Shown one piece after another: positions 18,816-28,251 of a DNA stretch of 58,163 bases. Both the position numbers and the translations under genes were made by a program. The notes beneath the pieces were generated by a model, which did not search any database, was not told the DNA's origin, and was given only the letters and a program-made list of their open reading frames with translations. The first letter of the stretch is position 1, and every line of letters begins with the position of its first letter. Origin of the DNA: Peptoniphilus obesi ph1 (lineage in GTDB: Bacteria; Bacillota; Clostridia; Tissierellales; Peptoniphilaceae); contig NZ_HE978582.1 in NCBI RefSeq assembly GCF_000311865.1, positions 132,917-191,079 of the forward strand. The letters are read 5' to 3'.

Positions 18816-19685
18816 TTATTTTATTCCTGTGTATACAAAGGCATCTATTATTCTTTTTTGTGCTAGTAAAAATATAAGTATTATCGGAACAACTAGTATC
18901 ATATTTCCTGCCATAAGTACATTCCAAGATATTCCATCCATTGTTGATTTAAGCATCGAAACCCCAAGTGGTAAAGTCCTAACTGTATCTTTGGTTGTCA
19001 TTACTAAAGGCCAAAAATAGTCATTCCAGTTTGAAATAAATGAAAATAGAATAAAAGTTACAAGTGTTGATTTGGCTTGTGGTAGCATTATTTTATATAA
19101 AATTGTTACATCACTAGCATTGTCAAGTTTTGCTGCTTCTATTAGTTCGTCTGGTATCTGCATAAATCTTTGTCTTAGAAGAAATATTCCAAAGGCTGAT
19201 GATGCAAATGGTAGTATCAACGATAAATAAGTATTTATTAAACTCATTTTTGACATCATTAAAAATAATGGTAGGAAGATTAGTTGGGCAGGAATCATCA
19301 TTGTTAGCATTACTATAAAGAATAAAAAGTTTTTTCCTTTAAATTCATATCTTGCAAAGGCATAGGCCGCAGGTATTATTGTTAAACACTGCAAAACAAT
19401 GATCGATACTGTTACTATAACGGAGTTTAATAAATATCTTAAAAATGGACCAGATTGCCATGCTTTTATATAATTTTCTGGATGCCATTCTTTTGGTATT
19501 ATAGTTGGTGGAAATAATAATGTTTCGCCAAGGCTTTTAAATGATGTTAAAAACATCCACGCAAAAGGTCCTATAAAAATCAAACATACTATTATTATCA
19601 TCATATAATTTAAAACTTTTTTTATATTTGCATAAACATTAGCATAGTCTCTTTTTTCTTTTCTTAAATCTATATTAATATCCAT
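18816..19685 (-). CDS. ABC sugar/glycerol-phosphate permease, UgpE/MalG type
   Basis: A 289-residue membrane protein with six helices and the EAA loop EAAKLDNASDVTILYKIMLP, through which it docks on the ATPase. The start PFAWMFLTSFKSLGE and the final RIIDAFVYTGIK are typical of the CUT1 MalG/UgpE family. Its gene follows the partner permease by 7 bases. It forms the channel together with the 286-residue protein; the substrate is set by the binding protein. Confidence 0.9.
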   Translation of the reverse strand: MDINIDLRKEKRDYANVYANIKKVLNYMMIIIVCLIFIGPFAWMFLTSFKSLGETLLFPPTIIPKEWHPENYIKAWQSGPFLRYLLNSVIVTVSIIVLQCLTIIPAAYAFARYEFKGKNFLFFIVMLTMMIPAQLIFLPLFLMMSKMSLINTYLSLILPFASSAFGIFLLRQRFMQIPDELIEAAKLDNASDVTILYKIMLPQAKSTLVTFILFSFISNWNDYFWPLVMTTKDTVRTLPLGVSMLKSTMDGISWNVLMAGNMILVVPIILIFLLAQKRIIDAFVYTGIK

Positions 19686-19692
19686 TTTTCAC

Positions 19693-20553
19693 CTACCTGT
19701 AATAAACTCGCTTAGACATAAATTTAAAGTAAAGTAATGTACATATTGAAATTATAAGTAGTAAAATAACTCCTGCTGCTGAAGCATATCCTATCTTAAA
19801 AAATCTAAATCCATATTCATATATATAGTAGACAATTGTGTTTGTAGAATTTGCTGGACCACCATTTGTCATTATTGCTATAGTTTCAAATACTTTAAAA
19901 CACGATATAAAACTTGTTATTACTACAAAAAATATTGTAGGAGATAACATTGGTAGTGTAATTTTTGAAAAAGTTCTAAATCCTGATGAATTATCAAGCT
20001 CAGCTGCCTCATATAAATCTTTTGGTATAGACCTTAGTCCTGCTATAAAAATTAGGGTATAGTAGCCTATTGATTTCCAAACAGATACTATTACAAGAGA
20101 ATATAAGGCTAGACTCGAATCTGTTAACCATCCAAGAGGTTCAAATCCAAAGCTTTTTAAAATTACATTTAAAAGACCATAATCAGCATCCATTATCCAC
20201 ATCCATAGCATAGATATAGATACTAATGAAATAATATGTGGTGAAAATATAGCCGATTGAGCAAATGAGTATATCTTTCCATCCTTTCCAAGCCAAAGGG
20301 CTGTAAGAAGAGCTATTGAAAGAGTAAAAAACATTGTCAAGCCTGTGTATATCGATGTGTTAACAAGAACTTGTCTAAAGTTTGCATCATTTATCAAATT
20401 TATGAAGTTATCTAAAAATACAAAATCCATATCTGGTGTTACAAAATTCCAGTCAAAAAAACTTAAATATATAATATAAAAAATTGGACATACAAAAAAT
20501 ATTGTGAGTATTAAAACTGCTGGTGCGACAAAGGCATAAGCTAGTTTTTTCAT
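19693..20553 (-). CDS. ABC sugar/glycerol-phosphate permease, UgpA/MalF type
   Basis: A 286-residue permease with six helices; the EAA loop is YEAAELDNSSGFRTFSKITL. Start FVAPAVLILTIFFVCPIFYI is typical of the UgpA branch of CUT1 importers. It overlaps the ATPase gene by four bases (ATGA), so the operon is translated as a unit. Confidence 0.9.
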   Translation of the reverse strand: MKKLAYAFVAPAVLILTIFFVCPIFYIIYLSFFDWNFVTPDMDFVFLDNFINLINDANFRQVLVNTSIYTGLTMFFTLSIALLTALWLGKDGKIYSFAQSAIFSPHIISLVSISMLWMWIMDADYGLLNVILKSFGFEPLGWLTDSSLALYSLVIVSVWKSIGYYTLIFIAGLRSIPKDLYEAAELDNSSGFRTFSKITLPMLSPTIFFVVITSFISCFKVFETIAIMTNGGPANSTNTIVYYIYEYGFRFFKIGYASAAGVILLLIISICTLLYFKFMSKRVYYR

Positions 20554-21635
20554 GAAACCACCCTTTCAAAACTAGGCATATCATCAAGCGTTTCTATATC
20601 AGCATCAATAGCTTGTTTATCTTTTCCAAAATATTTAAGTTTTTCTTTTTCAATAACAAGATATGCCTGATCTTTTACTATGCTTGTTTTGTCAAAATTT
20701 TTAATTTCTAAGTTTCCAATTTTTGTATTCATATTATAGATAATCTCTGATCCTAAAATTTCAACATTATCTATTGTCGCTTCTATAACTAAACTAGAAA
20801 AAGTTTTTGGTTTTGTTTTATGAATTTCTGCATCTTCTGGCCTAAATCCAATATATTTTATTCTAGAATCCATTTCTAATACAGAATCTTTTATATCTTT
20901 TGCATTAAATACATTCATCGGTGGATTTCCAATAAATTGAGCAACAAACATATTCTTAGGATTGTTATAGAGACTTGATGGACTGTCCACTTGCATTATT
21001 TTCCCATTATTTAAGACAACTATTTCATCTCCCATGCTCATAGCTTCTACTTGATCATGGGTAACATAGATAAATGTTGTTTTTAATCTTTTGTGTAGTT
21101 TTATTAATTCATTTCTCATTTGAACTCTTAATTTAGCATCAAGGTTTGATAATGGCTCATCTAATATAAAAACTTTAGGCTTTTTTACCATCGCCCTTGC
21201 AAGAGCCACCCTTTGTCTTTGACCACCTGATAATTCTTGTGGAAGTGAATTCATATAGCCTTGTAATGAAACTATTTCTGTTATTTCATTAATTAATTTT
21301 TCTCTTTCATTTTTCTCTATCTTATTATTTATAAGGCCAAATTCTATATTTTCTTTGACTGTCATAGTTGGATAAAGGGCATAATTTTGAAATACCATAG
21401 CGACGCCTCTTTTAGCTGGCCTCACATTTGATACATCCTCTCCATCTATAAAAATTCTTCCACCACTCTGACTTTCAAGCCCTGCTATCATCCTTAAGGT
21501 TGTAGATTTACCACAACCTGAAGGACCAACAAGGACACAAAAATCTCCATCATTTATCTTTAAATTTATATTATCTACTGCTTTTCTATCGCCTGGGAAA
21601 TTTTTTGTCACATTTTCTAAAATAACCTCTGCCAT
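20550..21635 (-). CDS. ABC importer ATPase, UgpC/MsmK/MalK type
   Basis: A 361-residue ATPase with all motifs: Walker A GPSGCGKST, Q-loop VFQNYALYP, signature LSGGQRQRVALARA, Walker B VFILDEPLSNLD and switch THDQ. After about residue 235 there is a TOBE domain (IGFRPEDAEIH) as in MalK/UgpC, which can bind regulators. It energises the two permeases next to it. An ATPase of this type can serve several sugar importers. Confidence 0.93.
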   Translation of the reverse strand: MAEVILENVTKNFPGDRKAVDNINLKINDGDFCVLVGPSGCGKSTTLRMIAGLESQSGGRIFIDGEDVSNVRPAKRGVAMVFQNYALYPTMTVKENIEFGLINNKIEKNEREKLINEITEIVSLQGYMNSLPQELSGGQRQRVALARAMVKKPKVFILDEPLSNLDAKLRVQMRNELIKLHKRLKTTFIYVTHDQVEAMSMGDEIVVLNNGKIMQVDSPSSLYNNPKNMFVAQFIGNPPMNVFNAKDIKDSVLEMDSRIKYIGFRPEDAEIHKTKPKTFSSLVIEATIDNVEILGSEIIYNMNTKIGNLEIKNFDKTSIVKDQAYLVIEKEKLKYFGKDKQAIDADIETLDDMPSFERVVS

Positions 21636-21644
21636 TTTTCCTCC

Positions 21645-22954
21645 TTATTTTTTAAGAATGCTTTTTGCTTGTTTTGCTACCTTATCCATGCATTCTTGAG
21701 GAGTTCCTTCTCCATCAACAATTAATTTGGTCATTTCGTCCATCATATATTTTGTTAACTCTGTATATCCCTCTACCATTGGTCTTGGTCTGCCGTATTG
21801 AAGTTGGTCAACTGCTACCATAAATTGTGGAGTCTTTGCATAAAGATCTTTTAGAGTATCTGTTTCAAGAGCTGAATATCTTGAAGGTAGATATCCTGTA
21901 TAAGCACTAGCATATGCAGTTTGCTCAGTAGTTGTCATCCATTTAATAAATTCCCAAGCAGCTTCTTGTTTTTCTTTTGATAAGCCAGCTGTCATAACAA
22001 GGTTACATCCACCAGTTGGAACCGCATTTACTACATCTTTTGGTATAAAAGAAACATCTAATTTAAATCCTTGTTCTTCTGCAACTCCTAAGTTATAGCT
22101 TAAATCTGCTGTTGATGTAAAAAACATTGCAGACTTTTGATTAGCAAAGTCTTGTTTTAAAGTATCACCTGCTTGTTCTCCAATATTTAACTTCATTAAA
22201 TCTTCATCATATAATTCTTTCCAAAAAGCAGTTGCCCTTACTCCTGCTTCTTTATTAAAAGCTGGTGTTATTCCATCTTCTTCAAACATAGATCCACCTG
22301 CACATCCAACAAAGGCTTCATAAATCCAATCATTCATTGTCATAGATAGTCCATATTGGTCATCTTTTCTTAAAGCTTGTAAATATTCTTTAAATTCTTT
22401 CCAATCTCTTGGACCAGCAGGATCAAGACCAGCAGCTTCTAACATATCAACATTTTTATATAAAATTGGTGTTGATCTTAAATATGGAAGACCATAAAGT
22501 TTTCCATCAACATAAGCATTTCCCATCAAGCCTTCATTAAAATCATCTAACTTTAAATCATCTGTAACAAAAGGAGTCAAATCCTCAGTCATTCCTCCTC
22601 TAGCAAATACACCCATAGAAGCTATCTCATTTTCTGTAACTTCAGGAGCATTACCTGCAACAAAAGCTGCTTGTGTCTTTGCATGAAGTTCATCATAAGT
22701 TCCTTGATATTCTGCTTCAACAACTATTCTATCTTGGGATTCGTTAAACATTTTAACTAGATTTTCATTATTTCGCCGATTTTATCCTTCCAAGCATACC
22801 AAAACTTAATATGTATCTTTCCATCATCTGCAACGGCACTTTCTTCTTTCTTATCAGTATTAGTATTTGCTCCAGCAACTCCAGAATCACCCTTACAAGC
22901 TACTAAACTTAAAACTAAGCATAAACTTAAAAATAACCTTAAAAACTTTTTCAT
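21645..22954 (-). pseudogene. UgpB-like substrate-binding lipoprotein, one-base frameshift
   Basis: The first 65 codons (22757-22954) encode a lipoprotein signal (MKKFLRLFLSLCLVLSLVAC, lipobox VAC) and the start of the mature domain (IKFWYAWKDKIGE). The frame then fails at an A run (22771-22773) and resumes with NENLVKMFNESQDRIVVE to 21645. Adding one A gives GENNENLVKMFNES without any gap, a complete binding protein of about 435 residues. EYQGTYDELHAKTQAAFVAG and the RSTPILYKN region are typical of UgpB, which binds glycerol-3-phosphate or glycerophosphodiesters. No other damage is seen, so sequencing error, phase variation or very recent loss are all possible. Confidence 0.85.
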
Positions 22955-23099
22955 AATTCCTCCTAATAAATATATTTTTATTTCCTTTTGAAATACTATC
23001 TAAACTTTTTATATAAACAGTTAAGTATATTAAAAGAATAAGTAAATTTATGTAAGAAATTATAAAAATTTTTTATAATTAAGTTATAAATATTTTAAA

Positions 23100-23114
23100 A
23101 TGAAAACGATAAAC
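23100..23114. promoter_or_regulatory. Possible cre or LacI-type operator half-match
   Basis: ATGAAAACGATAAA resembles the left half of the catabolite-response consensus (TGAAAACG) but the right half fits poorly. It lies 150 bases before the binding protein gene of the importer. The remaining 22955-23204 is AT-rich with no gene. Confidence 0.2.
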
Positions 23115-23202
23115 TAGAAATTTTATTGTGCGGAGCATTTGCTCATAAGCCATCCTTTATCCAATTATCAGATAAAAAAGATTTGTAAAATCTAATTTTA
23201 TA

Positions 23203-23228
23203 AATAAAAAAGCGATCCTAAGATCGCT
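23203..23228 (-). terminator. Terminator of the MFS gene
   Basis: AGCGATC and GATCGCT (23211-23217 and 23222-23228) pair; the minus strand then reads TTTTTTATT. It starts 7 bases after the MFS stop. Confidence 0.8.
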
Positions 23229-23234
23229 AATAAT

Positions 23235-24455
23235 TTATTTCATTTTAGAAACTTTTAAATAAAATGGAATTGCCATGACCTGACTAATTATAGATAAGAC
23301 TATCATAATTGGGATAGAGTGAGAATATAAAATTCCTAAGAGCCAAGATCCTAAGAACCAAAATATTCCAAACGAGCATTCAAATATTCCATAACCACTT
23401 GCCCTGTTTTTCTTTGGCACCATGGATGTTACTGCGGCTTTCAATATTGATTCTTGTGCACCCATACCAATTCCCCAAAGGATTAATCCAAGAAGAATTG
23501 CCCACTCCCTGGTAAATCCAAAAATAAAAAGTGAAAATGGGGCTGAAATTAATGTTGAGATTGCAAGAACCTTTACCCCCTTCTTATCATAAAAATGTCC
23601 AAAGATTAAGGCTGCTATAGCATCAACTAACATTGCTCCTGCATATAAAAGTGGTAGGCTTTCTTCACTTATAAATTTCATAGCTTGATAAGAGCCAGAG
23701 GGTCCAGTGAAATTTTTAGAAATATGCATAATTATTAAAGCATAGTCCATAAAGCCAAAAGCAAAAAGTGAAATTCCAACAATGTAATATATAAATGATT
23801 TTTTCATTACAAAAGTTTCTTCTTTTTTAGGCTCTGGTTCAAAGGCTTCTGGGTTTGGAAATTTTCTCTTAGTAAGAAATAAAAGTAAGATTGTAATAAA
23901 GCCTGGAATCGCCAAGAAAGCAAAGCAAGTCCTATAAATTTCAAAAGTAGATCCTTCTGTTTTAAATAGCATCACAAGATAAAGAAAAACTGGTCCTAAA
24001 AAGGCTCCAATTTGATCTAGCATTTCTTGGATTCCAAATGATTTTCCCACTCCTTCTTGGCTCGCAGCAAAGGACATTATGGTATCTTTTGCAGGCTTTT
24101 TTATCGCCTTTCCCATTCTTTGTACTACCAATAAAATAGAAGCGGCAATCCAACCCTTACCACCAACTAAGGCAAGAGCTGGCACTGCTAAAATATCTAA
24201 TATGTATCCAAAAATTACCATAGGCCAATATTTTTTAGTCCTATCAGTTATTTTCCCAAAAACATATCTCATGGAATATCCGATCAGTTCCCCAAGTCCA
24301 GATATAAAACCAATTGTACCAGCAGATGCACCGAGTAAAGCAAGATAGGCTCCTCTTATGCTTGATGCTCCTTCGTGAGTCATGTCTGAAAATAGGCTGA
24401 CGATGCCAAATAAAATTATAAAAGTCATGGCACTAGAAATTCTTTTTTTCTTCAA
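23235..24455 (-). CDS. Major facilitator superfamily transporter
   Basis: A 406-residue protein with twelve predicted membrane helices in two halves and a central basic loop (KRKFPNPEAFEPEPKKEE). MFS motif A-like sequence GKITDRTKKYWPM follows helix 2. The opening IILFGIVSLFSDMTHEG and RRMGKAIKKPAKDTIMSFAA-like loop resemble permeases often labelled as MFS drug or unknown exporters; substrate cannot be told. The start is TTG at 24455 with GGGAG eight bases upstream. Single gene between two terminators. Confidence 0.85.
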   Translation of the reverse strand: MKKKRISSAMTFIILFGIVSLFSDMTHEGASSIRGAYLALLGASAGTIGFISGLGELIGYSMRYVFGKITDRTKKYWPMVIFGYILDILAVPALALVGGKGWIAASILLVVQRMGKAIKKPAKDTIMSFAASQEGVGKSFGIQEMLDQIGAFLGPVFLYLVMLFKTEGSTFEIYRTCFAFLAIPGFITILLLFLTKRKFPNPEAFEPEPKKEETFVMKKSFIYYIVGISLFAFGFMDYALIIMHISKNFTGPSGSYQAMKFISEESLPLLYAGAMLVDAIAALIFGHFYDKKGVKVLAISTLISAPFSLFIFGFTREWAILLGLILWGIGMGAQESILKAAVTSMVPKKNRASGYGIFECSFGIFWFLGSWLLGILYSHSIPIMIVLSIISQVMAIPFYLKVSKMK

Positions 24456-24547
24456 CTTTATTCACTCCCAAAGTTTAGGCTTTTTTCATTATATCACTTA
24501 TTTCAATGATATAAATTTTTATGAAATAAGTTTATCTGCTTATGAAT

Positions 24548-24583
24548 ATAAAAAATCGACATAAGGGATTAAACCTTATGCCG
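24548..24583 (-). terminator. Terminator of the AGCS symporter gene
   Basis: CGACATAAGG (24557-24566) pairs with CCTTATGCCG (24574-24583) with one mismatch; on the minus strand ATTTTTTATA follows. Confidence 0.75.
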
Positions 24584-24627
24584 ATTAATTTTAAATAGAT
24601 TTTATAAAAGATTTCTAATAATTTATC

Positions 24628-26064
24628 CTATTTATTTCTCCAAACATCTGATGCTTCATGAATTCCTAACTTGTCTGGATCAAAAACAGGTTTTATATTT
24701 AATTTCTCTTGTTCTTCATAATCTTTAAAAATCTTCACTGCTTGATTTCCTATAAAAATTAAGGTAAATACATTTATCCATGCCATCAAACCGTGTGCCA
24801 TATCACCCATTGTCCAAACAGTATCAACATCATTAAGACATCCTAAAAATATAGATATAACAAAAACTATTTTTAATATAAGAATAGGTTTTTCCCTATC
24901 TCCAACTAAGAAGATAAGATCACTTTCTGCGTATAAATAATAGGCTAGTAATGCAACTGATGAAAAACATAAAACTGAAATTGCAATAAATGCTTCTCCA
25001 ATACCTGGCAAACATGAATTAATCGCATCTATTACATAAGCATTACCATATTCTACTCCAGGTAAATTTTCTACTACAAAATTACCTAGCTTATCTACTG
25101 TATTGTAAGAATCTGTAATTATCATCATAAGAGCTGATGTTGTACATATGAAGAATGTTCCCATAAATACACTAAGTCCACCTATCATACCTTGAGTAAC
25201 TGGGTGATCAACATCTGCTGATGCAGAAGTTATTGCTGAAGATCCAACTCCAACTTCGTTTGCAAAAACTCCCCTCTTGATACCCCAAATTACAGCTTGA
25301 CCAACCATAGCTCCAAATACCGCATCTTTTCCAAAGGCAGATTTAATAATTAAAGCAAGTGTAGCAGGAAGTTTTGTTATATTAAAAAATATTACTATCA
25401 AAGACATACTAAAATAAGCAATTGCCATAAATGGTGAAACTCTTTGTGCAACATTTCCTATTCTTCTTAGTCCACCAATAATAATTAGACCAAATACTAT
25501 TGAAAATATCAATCCAACAATTACTACATTAAAATTAAAGGCAAGATTTATACCCTTGACTATATTGTAGGTTTGCACTCCTGGCATAAGAAGTGTTACT
25601 GCGAATACACCAACTACTGCATAAAATTTAGCAAAGACATTGCCAACTTTTTTATTTTTAAATCCTTTTTCCATATAGTAAGCAGGTCCACCTCTGTACT
25701 CTCCCCTTACTTCTTTTTTATAGGCTTGAGACATTATTCCTTCAATCATAGCAATTGGGGAACCAACAAGAGCTAAAATCCATAACCAAAATATTGCACC
25801 AGGTCCTCCAAAATGAATACCTGTCGCCATACCGGCTATATTTCCAACTCCTACTGTCCTAGCTGCTGTAAATATAAATGATTGTAATTGGTTTAGACCT
25901 TTCTCAGTATCTCCACCCTTGGATGAAGATTTTACTAGAAGTTTAAATCTTCTAAATTGTGGAAATTTCATTTTGAATGAATAATACAAACCTGTCAATA
26001 AAACCATTAAAACAAGGCCCATGCCCCACACATGATTATTTAAAGTATTTAATATTTCAGACAT
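24628..26064 (-). CDS. Sodium:alanine/glycine symporter (AGCS family)
   Basis: A 478-residue protein with about eleven membrane helices and the AGCS signatures ARTVGVGNIAGMATGIHFGG and KRGVFANEVGVGSSAITSAS. The family brings alanine or glycine into the cell with sodium or protons. It lies 14 bases after glyA, on the same transcript, which favours glycine or alanine/serine as cargo; a glycine riboswitch was looked for and not found. Full family length. Confidence 0.92.
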   Translation of the reverse strand: MSEILNTLNNHVWGMGLVLMVLLTGLYYSFKMKFPQFRRFKLLVKSSSKGGDTEKGLNQLQSFIFTAARTVGVGNIAGMATGIHFGGPGAIFWLWILALVGSPIAMIEGIMSQAYKKEVRGEYRGGPAYYMEKGFKNKKVGNVFAKFYAVVGVFAVTLLMPGVQTYNIVKGINLAFNFNVVIVGLIFSIVFGLIIIGGLRRIGNVAQRVSPFMAIAYFSMSLIVIFFNITKLPATLALIIKSAFGKDAVFGAMVGQAVIWGIKRGVFANEVGVGSSAITSASADVDHPVTQGMIGGLSVFMGTFFICTTSALMMIITDSYNTVDKLGNFVVENLPGVEYGNAYVIDAINSCLPGIGEAFIAISVLCFSSVALLAYYLYAESDLIFLVGDREKPILILKIVFVISIFLGCLNDVDTVWTMGDMAHGLMAWINVFTLIFIGNQAVKIFKDYEEQEKLNIKPVFDPDKLGIHEASDVWRNK

Positions 26065-26078
26065 AATATCACATCCAT

Positions 26079-27341
26079 TTACATAATTTCTTTTAGATCT
26101 TCATCTGAATATAGAGGGAATTTACTTATTAATTCTTTTGCTTCTTTACTTAATTTTGATAATTCTTCTTTGTTCTTTGTATTTTCTGCAACTCTATTCA
26201 TTATAGAAGCTATTTGTTTAATTTCTTTTTCTCTAAGTCCTCTTTGAGTTGTTGATGTAAGTCCAATTCTTACCCCACTTGTAACGGCTGGTCCCAATGG
26301 ATCAAATGGTATTTGATTTTTATTAACTGTAATACCTACATAATCTAAAGCATCATCAAAATCTTTACCAGTAATATTTTTATTTCTTACATCGACTAAA
26401 ACTATATGAGTATCAGTTCCACCTGATACAATTCTGAAACCATAGTTTTCAAGTTCACTAGCTAAGGTTTTAGCATTTATAGGAATTTGTCTCATTATGC
26501 TTCTAAATTTTTCTCCTTGAGCATATTTAAAAAGCCAACACTTAGCAGCCATAGTTGTTAAATGCATAGATCCAAGTGATCCTGGAAATACTCCATGATC
26601 CAAAGCATCGGCAAACTCTTTCTTACACATTACAAATCCAGCTCTTGGTCCACCCAATGTTTTTGTTGTTGATGATGTTACAAAATCTGCATAAGGTACT
26701 GGTGATGGAATTACTTCTGCTGCAACAAGACCTGAGAAGTGAGCCATATCAACCATAAAATATGCTCCTACTTTATCTGCAATTTTTCTAATTCTTTCAA
26801 AATCTATAAGTCTTGGATATGCAGAACCACCAGCTATTATTAATTTTGGTTTAAATTCTTCAGCCTTTTTTTCTAAACCATCGTAATCTATTTGTTCTGT
26901 CTCTTTATCTATTGAGTAGTGGTCAAAGTTAAAAAATCTACTCATAAAATTTGCCTTTGATCCATGAGAAAGATGGCCACCTTGGTCTAATCTCATTGAC
27001 AAAACTCTGTCGTCTTTTTTTAAAACTGTTGCATAAACAGCATAGTTTGCTGTACTTCCTGAATATGGTTGAATGTTTATATGATCACAACCATATAATT
27101 CTTTTCCTCTCTCGTTTGCTAAAATTTCTAATTCATCAGCTACATGGGATCCTGCCTGAAATCTTTTGCCAGGATATCCTTCTAAAGTTTTATTTGTAAA
27201 AATACAGCCTGATAATTCCATAATTTCAACAGGTACAGTACTCTCTGATGCAATCATCTCAATGTTTGATTCTTGTCTTTTCAATTCTTTTTCTACTATT
27301 TCATATAATTTTGGATCAGATACCTTTGTCTTGTTTAACAT
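26079..27341 (-). CDS. glyA: Serine hydroxymethyltransferase
   Basis: A 420-residue PLP enzyme that interconverts serine plus tetrahydrofolate with glycine plus methylene-tetrahydrofolate. Lys227 in SSTTKTLGGPRAG binds PLP; Asp198 and His201 in MVDMAHFSGLVA stack on the cofactor. MIASESTVP replaces the more common MIASEN. The gene has AAGGGAGG before its ATG and is followed by an amino acid symporter, so one operon links glycine/serine exchange with transport. Confidence 0.95.
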   Translation of the reverse strand: MLNKTKVSDPKLYEIVEKELKRQESNIEMIASESTVPVEIMELSGCIFTNKTLEGYPGKRFQAGSHVADELEILANERGKELYGCDHINIQPYSGSTANYAVYATVLKKDDRVLSMRLDQGGHLSHGSKANFMSRFFNFDHYSIDKETEQIDYDGLEKKAEEFKPKLIIAGGSAYPRLIDFERIRKIADKVGAYFMVDMAHFSGLVAAEVIPSPVPYADFVTSSTTKTLGGPRAGFVMCKKEFADALDHGVFPGSLGSMHLTTMAAKCWLFKYAQGEKFRSIMRQIPINAKTLASELENYGFRIVSGGTDTHIVLVDVRNKNITGKDFDDALDYVGITVNKNQIPFDPLGPAVTSGVRIGLTSTTQRGLREKEIKQIASIMNRVAENTKNKEELSKLSKEAKELISKFPLYSDEDLKEIM

Positions 27342-27645
27342 TTAAATCCTCCCTTAAAAATAAAACTTATGAAATCCTATAAAATAATAAATTTTATAAA
27401 ACATAATTTGCAAATATTATTTATAAAATTGAGAAATTGTTAAAATCATATTTATGAATTTATTATTAATAGCTAACTCTAATATTATAAGAAATATTCA
27501 TTGGCATAAAGAGTATTGCTGATACTGGTATATTTAATTAAAGTTTTTTGATATGTAGTAAAATTTTTATACTTTATAAGAATTCCTTTACTATAAATTA
27601 ACTGCTAATATTAATATACACTCATACTTATAAATTCAATCAAAA
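27342..27645. other. AT-rich intergenic region without a recognisable gene
   Basis: No reading frame, tRNA or riboswitch is recognisable. A minus-strand TTGCAA and TATTAT pair with 18-base spacing (about 27381-27410) is a weak promoter candidate for glyA. A hairpin AAAACTAA / TTAGTTTT with T runs on both sides lies just beyond (27646-27664). Confidence 0.4.
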
Positions 27646-27678
27646 AACTAAACCTTAGTTTTTTATAAAAATTTCCAA

Positions 27679-27706
27679 TAAAAAAGAAGCTCTAAGAGCT
27701 TCTTTT
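27679..27706 (-). terminator. Terminator of trmL
   Basis: AGAAGCTCT (27685-27693) and AGAGCTTCT (27695-27703) form the stem; TTTTTTATT follows on the minus strand, 3 bases after the stop codon. Confidence 0.75.
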
Positions 27707-27708
27707 AT

Positions 27709-28173
27709 TCATACTAAATCATAAAATCCAACTTGTCTTAAGGCTTCAAAAAGAACTATATTTGCTGAATTTGCAAGATTTAAAGATCTTTTTAATTCTT
27801 TTATCATTGGTATTCTTATGCAATTTTCACTATTTTTATCTAAGATACTTTCTGGTATTCCTCTTGTTTCCGGTCCAAACATTATAAAATCGCCATCTTT
27901 AAATTTTACATCTGTGTAAATGTTTGATGTTTTTGTTGTTGAATAATATATTGTTTTGTCCTTATTTTTATCTATAAAGTCTTTATAGTTTTCATAAACT
28001 TCCATCTCAAGAAGGGGCCAATAGTCAAGGCCTGCTCTTTTTAAATGTTTGTCGTCAATCGAAAAGCCAAGTGGCTTAATTAGGTGTAATTTTGAATGAG
28101 TCAAAACGCAAGTTCTTGCAATAGCTCCTGTATTGTGGGGAATTTCTGGCTCATATAAAACTATATTTAGCAT
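27709..28173 (-). CDS. trmL: tRNA (cytidine/uridine-34-2'-O)-methyltransferase TrmL
   Basis: A 154-residue SPOUT (SpoU) methyltransferase. MLNIVLYEPEIPHNTGAIAR, MFGPETRGIPESIL-like and IRIPMIKELKRSLNLANSAN are the three SpoU motifs that make the knotted SAM site. Short SpoU proteins of this length methylate the wobble ribose of leucine tRNAs. AGGAGA is present before the ATG. Single gene. Confidence 0.92.
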   Translation of the reverse strand: MLNIVLYEPEIPHNTGAIARTCVLTHSKLHLIKPLGFSIDDKHLKRAGLDYWPLLEMEVYENYKDFIDKNKDKTIYYSTTKTSNIYTDVKFKDGDFIMFGPETRGIPESILDKNSENCIRIPMIKELKRSLNLANSANIVLFEALRQVGFYDLV

Positions 28174-28206
28174 ATTTAATCTCCTATTATTTATTTAAAA
28201 TAAATT

Positions 28207-28246
28207 AAAATCATTAAAGCAAAATTTATTTCGCCCTAATGATTTT
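28207..28246. terminator. Likely terminator after the alcohol dehydrogenase gene
   Basis: AAAATCATTA (28207-28216) is the perfect complement of TAATGATTTT (28237-28246) around a 20-base loop that itself can pair. T runs follow on both strands, so it may act in both directions. Confidence 0.5.
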
Positions 28247-28251
28247 TTATC

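Noticed and set aside
26079-27708. Glycine riboswitch before glyA and the AGCS gene
   Set aside because: No conserved GGAGA-type glycine aptamer core was found in 27342-27708; the gap is AT-rich.
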